Assembly (NCBI GenBank): GCA_003518365.1
Contig: DOYU01000010.1
Span: 3,661-67,660 of the forward strand
DNA: 64,000 nt
Direction of reading: 5' to 3'
From: Candidatus Magasanikiibacteriota bacterium
Lineage (GTDB): Bacteria; Patescibacteriota; Patescibacteriia; Magasanikbacterales; UBA922
Shown: positions 1 to 9,440 of the stretch, piece after piece
Position numbering within the stretch: the stretch's first letter is position 1
Layout: the number at the start of each line of letters is the position of its first letter
The notes under the pieces: generated by a model
What the model saw: the letters and a program-made list of their open reading frames with translations, nothing else
Databases searched by the model: none
Told to the model about the DNA's origin: nothing
Translations under genes and position numbers: made by a program

Positions 1-1
1 A

Positions 2-2293
2 TTGCAGCAGCAATTCAAGTACGTCCTCATCGATGAATTTCAAGATGTGAATTATGCACAATATGAGCTTGTGCAGCTTTTGACAGATAGTCCGGATGTC
101 CAACTCACTGTGGTGGGGGATGACGATCAGAGTATCTATGCATTTCGTGGTGCAAGTGTGAGCAATATCCTGCGTTTTAAAGATGATTATCATGATGCAA
201 AAGAAGTCGTGCTCACAGAGAATTATCGTTCTGGTCAGGCAATTTTAGATAGCGCCTACACGCTTATTCAACACAACAACCCGGATAGACTTGAAGAAAA
301 ACTTGGTATTGAAAAAAAATTGCACGCAGCAAATGAGATTGACGCTGCAGTGACACATCTTCATGCCGCAACGCTTGATGACGAAGTTGCTTCTGTTGTT
401 CAACAGATACAGCAAATACAACAAACAGATAAAGATGTCACCTGGGACGATATCGCTATTTTGGTACGTGCGAATAACCACGCAACTGTATTTATGGAGG
501 CGCTCACCCTGGCTGGAATTCCCTATGAATTTTTGAGTTCTAGTGGATTGTATCGACAGAATATTGTGATCGATGCGGTCAATGTGTTTAAAGTCATGGA
601 TTCGTATAAGGATTCTGCTGCCATCTATCGCGTGCTCCAGATGCCATGCTTTGCATTTTCAGAGCGAGATATGCATGAGTTTTTGAGCTTTGCGAAGAAA
701 AATTCACTGCCATATTACGAAGCGCTAAAACGGACTGATGAAATTATTCTTTCAAAAGAAGCAAAAGATACATGTAAAAAGATTGTCAAATTAATGACGT
801 CCAGCATAAAGAAAGCAAGATTTGAAAAACCGACAACAGTATTGCATCATTTTTTTGAAGAAAGTGGCTATTTTACGTATCTCACAAAGGAAGAAGAAAA
901 AGGAAATAGAGATGTAATACGTTCTATCGCGCATCTCAAACAATTTTTTGATTATATTCACGCGTACGAACTGACGGGTGGACATATTGATGTGAGAAGT
1001 TTTTTGGAATATTTTAACGACGTGCTCGAGAGTGGTGACAATGGAAAAGTGTATCAACCCAGTGATACGCCAGACTCCGTCAATATCATGACCGTACACG
1101 CATCAAAAGGACTCGAATTCCAATACGTTTTTGTTGTAAACTGTGTCGAAGAGAGGTTTCCAACACGACGCAAGGGCGGTGATATAGAATTGCCAGATGA
1201 ACTCGTAAAAGAAGTGTTGCCAGAAGGGGATTATCATTATCAGGAAGAACGCCGTCTTTTCTACGTTGCCATGACACGCGCAAAGAAGCAGCTCTTTCTC
1301 ACCAGTGCCGACGATTATGGCGGATCAAGAAAAAAGAAAGTATCAAGGTTTGTCGCAGAAACAGGTGACACACTCGCAGCAGGACAATTTCCAATTTCTC
1401 CGACCGAGGCTGATCCCGCTTTGCGGGACAATTTCCAATCATTCATGGCAGGAAAGGCAAACAAGAATGATGAACAACCTATTTTTGAAGGTCTATACAA
1501 ACTCCCCAAAACATTCTCCTTTTCCCAAATCCGCGCATTCCAAGTCTGCCCGTATCAATACAAAATTTCGTATATTCTTAAAATCCCAATGAAAGGGTCG
1601 CATTATTTTAGTTTTGGAAATTCCATCCATCTGACCATGCAACGATTCTACGAGCGTGTGCAACAGCTCAATAGTGTCACGCAAGGATCATTATTTGATC
1701 TTGCGCCAGTTCCTGAGAAAAAAGAGGAAGGCATTGTTGTTCCTGCGCTCGATGAATTACTTACCATCTACGAAGGCGCGTGGATAGGGGATTGGTATCA
1801 GGATGAACGCCAGCGAACATGCTATCATGAAAAAGGGAAAGAACTTTTGAAAACGTTTTACAAAAAAAATGAAAATAATTGGACCATTCCCGTGGCGCTG
1901 GAAGGTGGGTTTCGAATCAAAGTTGGAAAGCATGTTATTACTGGAAAGATAGACCGTGTTGATCAGCTTCCTGACGGAACGCTTGCAATCATAGATTATA
2001 AAACAGGCGCACCAAAAGAAAAACTCGATACAGATGATAAACAACAACTCTTGCTCTACCAAAAAGCTGCAACAGAGCTGCCACAATATCGAAATATCGG
2101 TCCTACAAGTAATCTTGTCTATTACTATATTGCCGACGATATAGAGACATCGTTTCTGGGTACAGAAAAAGAACTTGCTTCATTTGAGGATAAGATCCTG
2201 AAAACGCTCGATGAAATGCATGACACTGATTTCCGAAAGATTTCACGAGAAGATGGATGTGGACGCTGTGATGTATGTACGTCACTTATATGA
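2..2293 (+). CDS. UvrD/PcrA-type helicase fused to a RecB-like nuclease (5' truncated by window edge)
   Basis: Superfamily 1 DNA helicase with a C-terminal PD-(D/E)XK nuclease, likely acting in double-strand break repair. The N-terminus, including Walker A, lies outside the window; the visible part begins at motif II (DEFQD, residues 11-15). Motif III (GDDDQSIYAFRGA) is near residue 40, motif V (TVHASKGLEF) near 362 and motif VI (FYVAMTRAK) near 420. The last 260 residues hold the nuclease: an FGNSIH motif near 538, then DYKTG near 668. One Cys (VCPYQY, near 517) precedes the core and three follow it in GCGRCDVC, the spacing of a 4Fe-4S cluster as in AddB and Cas4. The domain order suggests a single-chain AddA/AddB-like enzyme. 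The last bases overlap the next gene by ATGA. Confidence 0.93.
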   Translation: MQQQFKYVLIDEFQDVNYAQYELVQLLTDSPDVQLTVVGDDDQSIYAFRGASVSNILRFKDDYHDAKEVVLTENYRSGQAILDSAYTLIQHNNPDRLEEKLGIEKKLHAANEIDAAVTHLHAATLDDEVASVVQQIQQIQQTDKDVTWDDIAILVRANNHATVFMEALTLAGIPYEFLSSSGLYRQNIVIDAVNVFKVMDSYKDSAAIYRVLQMPCFAFSERDMHEFLSFAKKNSLPYYEALKRTDEIILSKEAKDTCKKIVKLMTSSIKKARFEKPTTVLHHFFEESGYFTYLTKEEEKGNRDVIRSIAHLKQFFDYIHAYELTGGHIDVRSFLEYFNDVLESGDNGKVYQPSDTPDSVNIMTVHASKGLEFQYVFVVNCVEERFPTRRKGGDIELPDELVKEVLPEGDYHYQEERRLFYVAMTRAKKQLFLTSADDYGGSRKKKVSRFVAETGDTLAAGQFPISPTEADPALRDNFQSFMAGKANKNDEQPIFEGLYKLPKTFSFSQIRAFQVCPYQYKISYILKIPMKGSHYFSFGNSIHLTMQRFYERVQQLNSVTQGSLFDLAPVPEKKEEGIVVPALDELLTIYEGAWIGDWYQDERQRTCYHEKGKELLKTFYKKNENNWTIPVALEGGFRIKVGKHVITGKIDRVDQLPDGTLAIIDYKTGAPKEKLDTDDKQQLLLYQKAATELPQYRNIGPTSNLVYYYIADDIETSFLGTEKELASFEDKILKTLDEMHDTDFRKISREDGCGRCDVCTSLI

Positions 2294-2805
2294 TCTATTG
2301 GATTGTCGTCATTCCAGCGTTTGGTGTCATTTTATTTATTGGGATATTTTCTTTTTGGAATCTGTATGCCATTGTACGCGGGGCTCCATTTGTTCCCTCG
2401 GCAGCAAAACGAGTTGCGGCAATGATATCAGTTGCGCAGCTCCAAAAAACAGATGTACTCCTAGATCTAGGTTCTGGAGATGGCAGGATTGTGAGACGAG
2501 TCGCGCCGCTCGTACTCGAAGCGCGTGGTATAGAAATCAATCCCTCGCTTGTGCTCTGGTCCAGATTCATGAATGTGCTACTCCGAAAGAAAAAGATATA
2601 CATTCACTGTGCAGATTTTTGGAACTACAATATTGCGGATGTGGATGTCCTATTTGTCTATTGCATTGATAGCAAAATGAATCGACTCGAAGCAAAAATA
2701 CAAAAAGAAATGAAGCCCGGATCTCGCGTGGTCTCAAACGGGTTCATATTCCCAGCTTGGACGCCTGCGAAGGAAGTGGATGGGGTGCGGTTATACCTGC
2801 TGTGA
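2290..2805 (+). CDS. membrane-anchored class I SAM-dependent methyltransferase-like protein
   Basis: A 171-residue protein with one N-terminal transmembrane helix (about residues 3-25) followed by a Rossmann-type methyltransferase fold. SAM-binding motif I is visible as LLDLGSGDGRI, followed by an acidic loop in GIEINPSL. The start at 2290 is chosen because its ATG overlaps the helicase stop (ATGA, translational coupling); an upstream ATG at 2275 would overlap more. The substrate cannot be told from sequence. Similar short TM-plus-methyltransferase proteins are common hypothetical genes in CPR genomes. Confidence 0.75.
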   Translation: MIYWIVVIPAFGVILFIGIFSFWNLYAIVRGAPFVPSAAKRVAAMISVAQLQKTDVLLDLGSGDGRIVRRVAPLVLEARGIEINPSLVLWSRFMNVLLRKKKIYIHCADFWNYNIADVDVLFVYCIDSKMNRLEAKIQKEMKPGSRVVSNGFIFPAWTPAKEVDGVRLYLL

Positions 2806-2910
2806 CTTCTGATTTGAGTGTGCTATAGTATACGTAAAGAATTCAAAATAACCAAGAATTGGACAAAGTATTAGAAATTAGGTGAATTAGTAATTTTGAA
2901 TTTGGTATCT

Positions 2911-3210
2911 ATGTCGTTTACACCACTTGGAGATGCCCTCCATGATAAAATCAAGAATGACCCCGCACTTCAGAGTCAGATCGATTCTACGGAGGCTATT
3001 GAGATCGCAAATGAGGTTTTTATGGAATTATTTGGGGAAGAGCTCGCTCCGCATGCAAAACCACTTTTTTTGAAAAATCGTACTTTGACTGTGTCTTGTA
3101 CCAGCTCTGCCATGGCAAATGAAATTCGGCTCAATCAGGCAAAAATTGTAGATACAGTAAATAAGAAAATGGGGAAGAATGAAGTCGATAGGATTCGGTA
3201 TTTGGCCTGA
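2911..3210 (+). CDS. DUF721/DciA-like small protein
   Basis: A 99-residue protein resembling the DUF721 (DciA) family, whose members help load the replicative helicase in many bacteria. Visible are an N-terminal helical part, a central L-x-VxCxSSAxANEIRLNQ segment typical of the family, and a C-terminal KMGKNEVDRIRY segment. The ATG at 2911 is preferred over an in-frame TTG at 2896, because homologues begin close to the FTPLGDAL segment. The gene stands alone, with an AT-rich spacer before it and an intrinsic terminator after it. The DciA role here is inferred from family resemblance only. Confidence 0.6.
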   Translation: MSFTPLGDALHDKIKNDPALQSQIDSTEAIEIANEVFMELFGEELAPHAKPLFLKNRTLTVSCTSSAMANEIRLNQAKIVDTVNKKMGKNEVDRIRYLA

Positions 3211-3238
3211 TTGACAGTCACAACCTTCTCAATGCAAG

Positions 3239-3261
3239 CCCTTGCCGAAAAGGGTTTTTTT
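3239..3261 (+). terminator. intrinsic terminator after the DUF721 gene
   Basis: A 5-bp stem CCCTT/AAGGG with a 6-nt loop is followed by seven T residues, 28 bases after the DUF721 stop codon. Confidence 0.75.
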
Positions 3262-3278
3262 CGTTAGAATGGGTACAT

Positions 3279-3695
3279 ATGACTATTCGTCAATTTATCA
3301 CAATCATGGTTTTTGGTACCCTCATGTGTTGGTCTGGGTGGGGCGTTGTGTTATGGAATATTGATCCTTACGAAGCTGGAGTACTCAGTTTTTTGTTTTT
3401 CTATATTACACTGTTTTTGGCATTAACCGGGACTATCTCAACAGCTCTCTATACAGTGTATCACTTTTTTGGCGACGTGCAGGTTCCTGTATTCCGCTAT
3501 GTCCAAAAAAGTATGGGCTATGGACTCATTGTATCTTCTCTTGTTGTATTTATTATCCTGGCTCAGATGTTTCGATTACTTAATGTATGGAGCATCTCAT
3601 TGCTTGTCCTTATCGCTGCATTCTTTATCTCACTCAAGCTCTCGAGACGACGACCGTATATTCCAACATATGAACCAGAGACAAACAGATTCTAA
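3279..3695 (+). CDS. small integral membrane protein (four predicted helices)
   Basis: A 138-residue hydrophobic protein with about four membrane segments (residues 7-27, 35-60, 78-98 and 103-120) and a basic, proline-rich tail (SRRRPYIPTYEPE). No catalytic motif is recognisable. It directly precedes proS (18-nt gap) and follows a terminator, so it probably opens the transcript that continues into proS and mreB. Proteins of this layout recur next to proS/mre genes in CPR genomes. Function unknown. Confidence 0.7.
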   Translation: MTIRQFITIMVFGTLMCWSGWGVVLWNIDPYEAGVLSFLFFYITLFLALTGTISTALYTVYHFFGDVQVPVFRYVQKSMGYGLIVSSLVVFIILAQMFRLLNVWSISLLVLIAAFFISLKLSRRRPYIPTYEPETNRF

Positions 3696-3713
3696 TAGCT
3701 GAACATAATTTTT

Positions 3714-4961
3714 ATGAGACAATCATCCCTGTTCACCAAAACAAAGAAAGAAGTACCAAAAGATGAAGCCGCAAAAAATGCGCAGTTGCTTATAAAGGCT
3801 GGCTTTATTTATAAAGAAATGGCAGGCGTCTATGCATATCTGCCACTTGGGCTTCGTGTCCTCGAAAAGATAAAACAAATTGTGAGGGAGGAAATGAATG
3901 CCATTGGGGGGCAGGAATTCATCATGTCTGCGATTCAACGAAAAGAACTGTGGGAAAAAACTGACCGATGGAGCGATGACAATGTCGATGTGTGGTTTAA
4001 GTCTGCGTTAAAAAATGGTACTGAAATCGGATTTGGATGGTCACATGAAGAACCTATTACAGAGTTGATGAAACAATATCTGACCAGTTATCGTGATTTG
4101 CCTACGTATGTATATCAATTTCAGACAAAACTTCGTAATGAATTGAGAGCAAAAAGTGGTATCATGCGGGGAAGAGAATTTATCATGAAGGATATGTATT
4201 CATATTCCTTGAATCCTGAACAACATCAAAAATTTTATGATGCTGTTATAGAAGCATATCTGAAAGTATTTTCCCGAGTTGGCCTTGGTGAAGATACATA
4301 TGTAACATTTGCAACAGGTGGAGCATTCACACAATTTAGCCATGAATTTCAGACAATTACTGACGCGGGTGAGGATGTCATTTATGTGAATAGGGAAAAG
4401 CATATTGCCGTGAATGAAGAAGTCATGAGCGACAAAGTTCTCGAAGAACTTGGAGTTACAAAAGAAGAACTTGAAAAAGTAAAAACGGCGGAAGTAGGGA
4501 ATATCTTTAATTTTGGTACAGTAAAATGTGAGCAACTTGGATTGTCTATTGTCGATGCACAGGGGCAATCAGTCCCAGTCCATCTTGGCTCCTACGGAAT
4601 TGGTATTACTCGACTTATGGGAGTCATCGTAGAACATTTTTCTGATGAAAAGGGTATCGTATGGCCAAAAGAAGTGGCACCATTTCAAGTCCATCTCGTA
4701 TCACTCTGTAAGGAAGAAGCTGATGTCGCGAAAGCTGACGCACTATACAAGGAGTTGCAAGGCGCTGGTGTAGAAGTTCTCTACGATGATCGAGATGTTC
4801 GACCAGGTGAAAAATTTGCTGACAGCGATCTCATGGGAATGCCACTGCGTATTGTGATCAGTCCGCGCTCACTCGAGAGTGGACAAGTGGAATTCAAATA
4901 TCGTGCATCTGGAGAAGAAACAATGGTTGCTTTCGAACAAGTTGTATCAGAATTGAACTAA
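3714..4961 (+). CDS. proS: prolyl-tRNA synthetase lacking the INS editing domain
   Basis: Class II aminoacyl-tRNA synthetase that charges tRNA-Pro. The N-terminal part has the bacterial ProRS pattern. Motif 2 is visible in GIMRGREFIMKDMYS (about residues 150-165) and motif 3 in GSYGIGITRLMG (about 293-304), followed by an anticodon-binding domain to residue 415. Typical bacterial ProRS is about 570 residues because an editing domain (INS) of about 180 residues lies between motifs 2 and 3. Here that interval is only about 130 residues, so INS is missing. Such short forms are known; misacylated Ala-tRNA-Pro would then need a separate trans-editing enzyme, which is not in this window. Three bases separate it from mreB. 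Confidence 0.95.
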   Translation: MRQSSLFTKTKKEVPKDEAAKNAQLLIKAGFIYKEMAGVYAYLPLGLRVLEKIKQIVREEMNAIGGQEFIMSAIQRKELWEKTDRWSDDNVDVWFKSALKNGTEIGFGWSHEEPITELMKQYLTSYRDLPTYVYQFQTKLRNELRAKSGIMRGREFIMKDMYSYSLNPEQHQKFYDAVIEAYLKVFSRVGLGEDTYVTFATGGAFTQFSHEFQTITDAGEDVIYVNREKHIAVNEEVMSDKVLEELGVTKEELEKVKTAEVGNIFNFGTVKCEQLGLSIVDAQGQSVPVHLGSYGIGITRLMGVIVEHFSDEKGIVWPKEVAPFQVHLVSLCKEEADVAKADALYKELQGAGVEVLYDDRDVRPGEKFADSDLMGMPLRIVISPRSLESGQVEFKYRASGEETMVAFEQVVSELN

Positions 4962-4964
4962 GCT

Positions 4965-6008
4965 ATGTTCAAAAATTTTACACAAAGATTTAGTCGCGAT
5001 ATTGGTATTGATCTTGGCACGGCCAACACCCTTGTCTACATCCCAGAGAAAGGTATTGTTGTTGATGAACCCTCGGTTGTCGCGATTCATAATAAAACAG
5101 GGCAGATTCTTGCGGTGGGGAATGAAGCAAAGTACATGATCGGAAAGACGCCACCCCATATTACGGTCACAAAACCGCTCAGTCATGGGGTCATCTCAGA
5201 CTATGAAGTGACCGAAAAGATGTTGAAATATTTTATTGATAAAGTGCACGAAGACAGTCGTTCGTTTATGACACGCCCTAGGGTCGTCGTCTGTGTGCCC
5301 CTCGAAGTCACAGAGGTAGAGGTAAAAGCTGTAGAAGATGCAGCAGTGGCAGCAGGGGCAAAAGAAGTTCATGTGGTCCAAGAGCCAATGGCCGCGGCGA
5401 TTGGTGTACGCATGCCCATTCAAGATCCTGTGGGGAATATGATTATTGATATTGGTGGGGGAAACACGGACGTTGCGGTGATTTCTTTGAGTGGCATTGT
5501 GACATGGAAATCCACAGAAATAGCAGGAGATGAAATGAATAAAAATATTGTTCAGTACGCACGAGAAGTATTCAATCTTCTGATTGGAGAGACCTATGCT
5601 GAGCAAATGAAGATAAAAATTGGATCAGCAATACTTTCTCCTGAACGTATGGAATTTCCTATGCGTGGTCGGGATGTTGTCAGTGGATTGCCAAGAGAGA
5701 TCATGGTGACAAATGAACATATTCATGAGGCATTGGAACGTTCTGTAAATACCATTATTAGCCTTATAAAAACCACTTTGGAGCAAACACCGCCAGAATT
5801 GACGGCAGATATTCATGAGCGAGGCGTACTACTTACAGGTGGTGGGGCGATGCTTCGGGCGCTTGACACGATCATTGCTCGTGCTATCGAGATCCCTGTC
5901 CGAGTATCGAGTGATCCACTGACGGATGTAGTACGAGGTACCGGTATTCTTCTCGAAGATAGAGAGTTACTAAAGGAAATAGAATTGCCATCTGCTCGCG
6001 TGGCATAA
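4965..6008 (+). CDS. mreB: rod shape-determining actin homologue MreB
   Basis: Bacterial actin that organises elongation-mode peptidoglycan synthesis under the membrane. Phosphate-1 motif GIDLGTANT (residues 14-22), the DIGGGNTDVAV phosphate-2 segment (near 161-171) and GVLLTGGGAML (near 287) mark the ATP-binding actin fold. Length 347 residues is typical. The N-terminal MFKNFTQRF could be a short amphipathic membrane-binding helix. It is the first gene of an mreB-mreC-mreD-mrdA cluster, a conserved order, and follows proS by 3 bases. Confidence 0.97.
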   Translation: MFKNFTQRFSRDIGIDLGTANTLVYIPEKGIVVDEPSVVAIHNKTGQILAVGNEAKYMIGKTPPHITVTKPLSHGVISDYEVTEKMLKYFIDKVHEDSRSFMTRPRVVVCVPLEVTEVEVKAVEDAAVAAGAKEVHVVQEPMAAAIGVRMPIQDPVGNMIIDIGGGNTDVAVISLSGIVTWKSTEIAGDEMNKNIVQYAREVFNLLIGETYAEQMKIKIGSAILSPERMEFPMRGRDVVSGLPREIMVTNEHIHEALERSVNTIISLIKTTLEQTPPELTADIHERGVLLTGGGAMLRALDTIIARAIEIPVRVSSDPLTDVVRGTGILLEDRELLKEIELPSARVA

Positions 6009-6033
6009 TATCTATCCTTTTACGTATGTTATT

Positions 6034-6852
6034 ATGAATAGTCCTCGTTTTTTTAGGTCATTTCTTTGGTTGACAGTGCTTCTCTTAGTCGTTGTCATTT
6101 TGCATATTTCAGGCGTACTCCATTTTATCGAAACGCCTCTTACCAGAATGTTGTACAAGGGAAGTCAAGCCCTCTACACGCTGACAATTACAGGAGAAGA
6201 CGATGTGTATCTGAAGACACTCACTGGAGAGGAATTGCGTCAGGCATATATGGGACTGCAAGAACGATATAATAATATCGTCGTCGATGTTGCGCAGATA
6301 AAGGAATTGCAAAAAGAAAATGAAAATTTAAAGGAACAACTACAATTTTTTTCAGAAAAGGATTGGACATATTACACTGGACGAGTCACAGGAAAGCAAA
6401 TAAATCCGTTTGAAAGTACTATTTTAATGTATATCGACCATGCATCAGAGACAATTCCTGTCGGCGCGCCTGCGATTACAAAGAGTGGCATATTTGTAGG
6501 AACAGTGGTGGCGGTTGATGGAAACATTATAAATATTCAGCTTCTGAACGATGGGCGAACGAAAGTTGGTGCATCATTTTTGAATGATGAGCGAACCATC
6601 GGTGTAGCGGAAGGTGGGTATGGAAAAAGCATTCGAGTGAATTTTATTCCACAAAATGAGAAGATTGCAGCAGGGGACATCGTGGTCACATCTGGACTCA
6701 CACAGCTCATCCCGTATGGATTACCAATAGGCACAATAGAAACAGTAGAAAAAGAGCCGTATGAACCATTTCAAAGTGCAGTTTTGACACCACTTGCTGC
6801 ACCAAATAGCTTAGAAGTCATTTCTATAATAGTAGAACAGATAGCAACATGA
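6034..6852 (+). CDS. mreC: rod shape-determining protein MreC
   Basis: Bitopic membrane protein of the elongasome. It has a TM helix at about residues 9-27, a coiled coil at about 72-110 (ELQKENENLKEQL), and then the beta-barrel MreC domain with the typical NPFESTILM-x-DHASE and GVAEGGYGK segments. Length 272 is normal. Its last 4 bases overlap mreD (ATGA), so the two are translationally coupled. It is expected to bridge MreB, MreD and the PBP2 encoded two genes downstream. Confidence 0.95.
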   Translation: MNSPRFFRSFLWLTVLLLVVVILHISGVLHFIETPLTRMLYKGSQALYTLTITGEDDVYLKTLTGEELRQAYMGLQERYNNIVVDVAQIKELQKENENLKEQLQFFSEKDWTYYTGRVTGKQINPFESTILMYIDHASETIPVGAPAITKSGIFVGTVVAVDGNIINIQLLNDGRTKVGASFLNDERTIGVAEGGYGKSIRVNFIPQNEKIAAGDIVVTSGLTQLIPYGLPIGTIETVEKEPYEPFQSAVLTPLAAPNSLEVISIIVEQIAT

Positions 6853-7361
6853 AAACATTTTTTCATATACTCCAACTTTGTATTTTTGTCTTGCTATTGC
6901 TCATGATACAATTTGGTGCTAGTTATGTTCTCCCTTTTCCCTGGAATGCGTTGCATGTGCCAACAAGCATCACTGTTATATATTTGATCATGAAAGAAAA
7001 AAGACGCATTATTTGGTATATGTTTGGATTCCTATTCCTTCTCGAGTTACTTGTTCCTTCTGAAATATTTGGGAGTCTGCTCATTCCGGGTGTGCTCAGT
7101 GCATTTATTGCATACTGGTGCCACAGATTTTTCTTTACCAATAGGTCACTATATACAGGTATACTATTGACGATTATTGCATTATTGAGTTTTCATGTTG
7201 GGCAAATTGTATATCAGTTTTTTTCACATTTACTTATGTTGAGGATTGGGTATGTACCAAATGTTCATGTACGACTTCTTCTTGTTGAAGGAGGAATGAC
7301 TCTGGGAATCAATATTGTTATACTATTTTTCCTTTTAAAAAGACATGTTCTGTTTGCCTAA
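6849..7361 (+). CDS. mreD: rod shape-determining protein MreD
   Basis: A 170-residue polytopic membrane protein with about five hydrophobic segments. MreD diverges fast, so the call rests on membrane topology, size and position between mreC (4-nt overlap) and the PBP2 gene (6-nt gap). It is thought to support MreC activation of PBP2/RodA. No rodA gene follows in this cluster. Confidence 0.85.
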   Translation: MKTFFHILQLCIFVLLLLMIQFGASYVLPFPWNALHVPTSITVIYLIMKEKRRIIWYMFGFLFLLELLVPSEIFGSLLIPGVLSAFIAYWCHRFFFTNRSLYTGILLTIIALLSFHVGQIVYQFFSHLLMLRIGYVPNVHVRLLLVEGGMTLGINIVILFFLLKRHVLFA

Positions 7362-7367
7362 TCCTAT

Positions 7368-9359
7368 ATGTCAGACGAACAAGATTCACAATTTTTTCGA
7401 CTGCCAATAGATGAACATCTTTCTGTTCCTGTTAGGGAAGAAACGATCTGGATAGAAGGTGTACATCCTACAGCAGGAGACAAATCTATTGGCACAAGAA
7501 AATTTGTGACAGAAAGTATTACCACAAAGAGACTGTACATATTTATTATTTTGGTAGCTGTTACTTTTTTGTTACTGGTGATGCGTGTAGGATTTTTGCA
7601 AATTGTGCAAGGGGCATCGTATAGAGATGCTGCAGAAGGGAATCGTCAACGGGCTCTTCCAATTCCAGCTGAACGTGGTCTTATTTTTGATAAAAATAAT
7701 ATTCAGATGACAAAGAATGTCCCAAATTTTGCATTGGCGCTCGTACCACAAGACTTGCCAAGAGATAAAGAAGAAAGAAAAAATATTATTGGACGCGTCG
7801 CATCCTTAACACATACACCTGTAGAGGAAATTGCAGAAACCATAGAAAAGTACGGTTCATATAGCTACGAATCGATTATCATTCAGGAAGATTTAGATTA
7901 TGATACAGCGATGAATGTGTATATCGCTTCCGCCGACATACCAGGCATTCACATTCAAAGAGGGAGTAAACGACTGTATGTTGAAGAAAAAGATGAAAGT
8001 GAGATGCCATTGCCTATATCACTTTCGCATGTACTTGGGTATCTCGGCAAATTAAGTCCAGAAGAATTGGATTCACTCTACCAGGTAGGATACCTCCCTT
8101 CAGACACGATAGGAAAAACAGGCGTAGAAAAAACCTATGAGCCATTTCTGCGTGGTACGTATGGTACAAAACAAATTGAAGTGGATTCGTTTGGTAAAGA
8201 ACAAAAAGTGTTAAGTGAAGATCCTCCTGCACCAGGAAGTCATGTTGTTTTGAGTGTAGACATCCACATGCAAAAAGCACTTGAATACTATATCCAGAAA
8301 GCACTCGATGTCGGTGGATTTTCCCGTGCATCAGCTATTGCCATGGATCCACGTGATGGATCCATTCGGGCACTCGTCAGTTTGCCAAGCTTTGATAGCA
8401 ATGATTTTTCTGGAGGCATTGATATTGATACGTATCAAACGTATATTGATGATGCCAATCAGCCACTGTTTAACAGAGCTATTTCGGGTGCATTTCCATC
8501 TGGATCTAGTATCAAGCCAGCATTTGCAGCAGCTGCCCTTCAGGAAGGCCTTGTCACACAAAATACAACCTTTTTGAGTACTGGTGGCCTCGCCGTAGGG
8601 CAGTGGTTTTTTCCGGATTGGCAATCAGGTGGGCATGGTATTACCAATATCAGACGTTCCATTGCTTGGTCAGTGAATACATTTTATTACTACATTGGGG
8701 GAGGTTTTGGGGATTTTGTTGGTATGGGCGTAGAGAAAATGATGGAATATTTGAAATATTTCGGATTTGATGCGACGCTTGGTATTGATTTGCCTGGAGA
8801 AGTCGCTGGCTTTTTACCTTCCAAAGAATGGAAGGAACAAACAAAAGGTGAACGGTGGTATGTCGGAGATACATATAATATTTCAATTGGTCAAGGGGAT
8901 ATTTTGGTAACACCACTACAAATAACATCCTATATTGCAACTATTGCGAATGGAGGTACTATATTCAAGCCACATGTAGTCGAAAAGACGATTGATATTG
9001 CAACAGGGGTAGAGCATGCGATTTCATCTGAGGTGTTAAAAATTGTTCCTATTTCCGACACAAATCTCAATATCGTTCGTCTCGGCATGAAAGATTGTGT
9101 TGACTATGGGGCATGTCGTAGGCTATCATCTCTTCCTTTTGAAATAGCAGGGAAAACAGGGACAGCACAATGGAGTAGTGTCAAGGAGCCTCACGCATGG
9201 TTTACTTCATTCGCGCCATACGAGAATCCTGAGATTGTCCTCACCATTTTAATAGAAGAAGGAATAGGAGGCAGTGAATCAGCTACACCCGTTGCCTATG
9301 ATTTTTACCGGTGGTGGTGGACCTACAAGACAACTGGGGATATATCACTTGACGAGTAG
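7368..9359 (+). CDS. mrdA: penicillin-binding protein 2 (elongasome transpeptidase)
   Basis: Class B penicillin-binding protein that cross-links peptidoglycan during elongation. An N-terminal cytoplasmic stretch of about 50 residues is followed by one TM helix (about 53-75), a dimerisation/pedestal domain (AERGLIFDKN motif near 100) and the transpeptidase domain. The three active-site motifs are present: SxxK in SGSSIKP (near 378), SxN in AWSVNTF (near 434) and KTGTAQ (near 594). Length 663 residues is slightly above the usual 600-650. It closes the mre cluster. A promoter for greA overlaps its stop codon. Confidence 0.96.
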   Translation: MSDEQDSQFFRLPIDEHLSVPVREETIWIEGVHPTAGDKSIGTRKFVTESITTKRLYIFIILVAVTFLLLVMRVGFLQIVQGASYRDAAEGNRQRALPIPAERGLIFDKNNIQMTKNVPNFALALVPQDLPRDKEERKNIIGRVASLTHTPVEEIAETIEKYGSYSYESIIIQEDLDYDTAMNVYIASADIPGIHIQRGSKRLYVEEKDESEMPLPISLSHVLGYLGKLSPEELDSLYQVGYLPSDTIGKTGVEKTYEPFLRGTYGTKQIEVDSFGKEQKVLSEDPPAPGSHVVLSVDIHMQKALEYYIQKALDVGGFSRASAIAMDPRDGSIRALVSLPSFDSNDFSGGIDIDTYQTYIDDANQPLFNRAISGAFPSGSSIKPAFAAAALQEGLVTQNTTFLSTGGLAVGQWFFPDWQSGGHGITNIRRSIAWSVNTFYYYIGGGFGDFVGMGVEKMMEYLKYFGFDATLGIDLPGEVAGFLPSKEWKEQTKGERWYVGDTYNISIGQGDILVTPLQITSYIATIANGGTIFKPHVVEKTIDIATGVEHAISSEVLKIVPISDTNLNIVRLGMKDCVDYGACRRLSSLPFEIAGKTGTAQWSSVKEPHAWFTSFAPYENPEIVLTILIEEGIGGSESATPVAYDFYRWWWTYKTTGDISLDE

Positions 9360-9378
9360 AAGAACGTTTGGGTATACT
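9349..9378 (+). promoter_or_regulatory. candidate sigma-70 promoter for greA
   Basis: TTGACG (9349-9354), an 18-nt spacer and TATACT (9373-9378) lie across the mrdA stop codon, about 63 bases before the greA start. Confidence 0.55.
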
Positions 9379-9440
9379 CAATGAAACCGCTCTAGAAGCG
9401 GATATTTTTATCAATTTGAAGGAGAGATTAAGGAACATGT

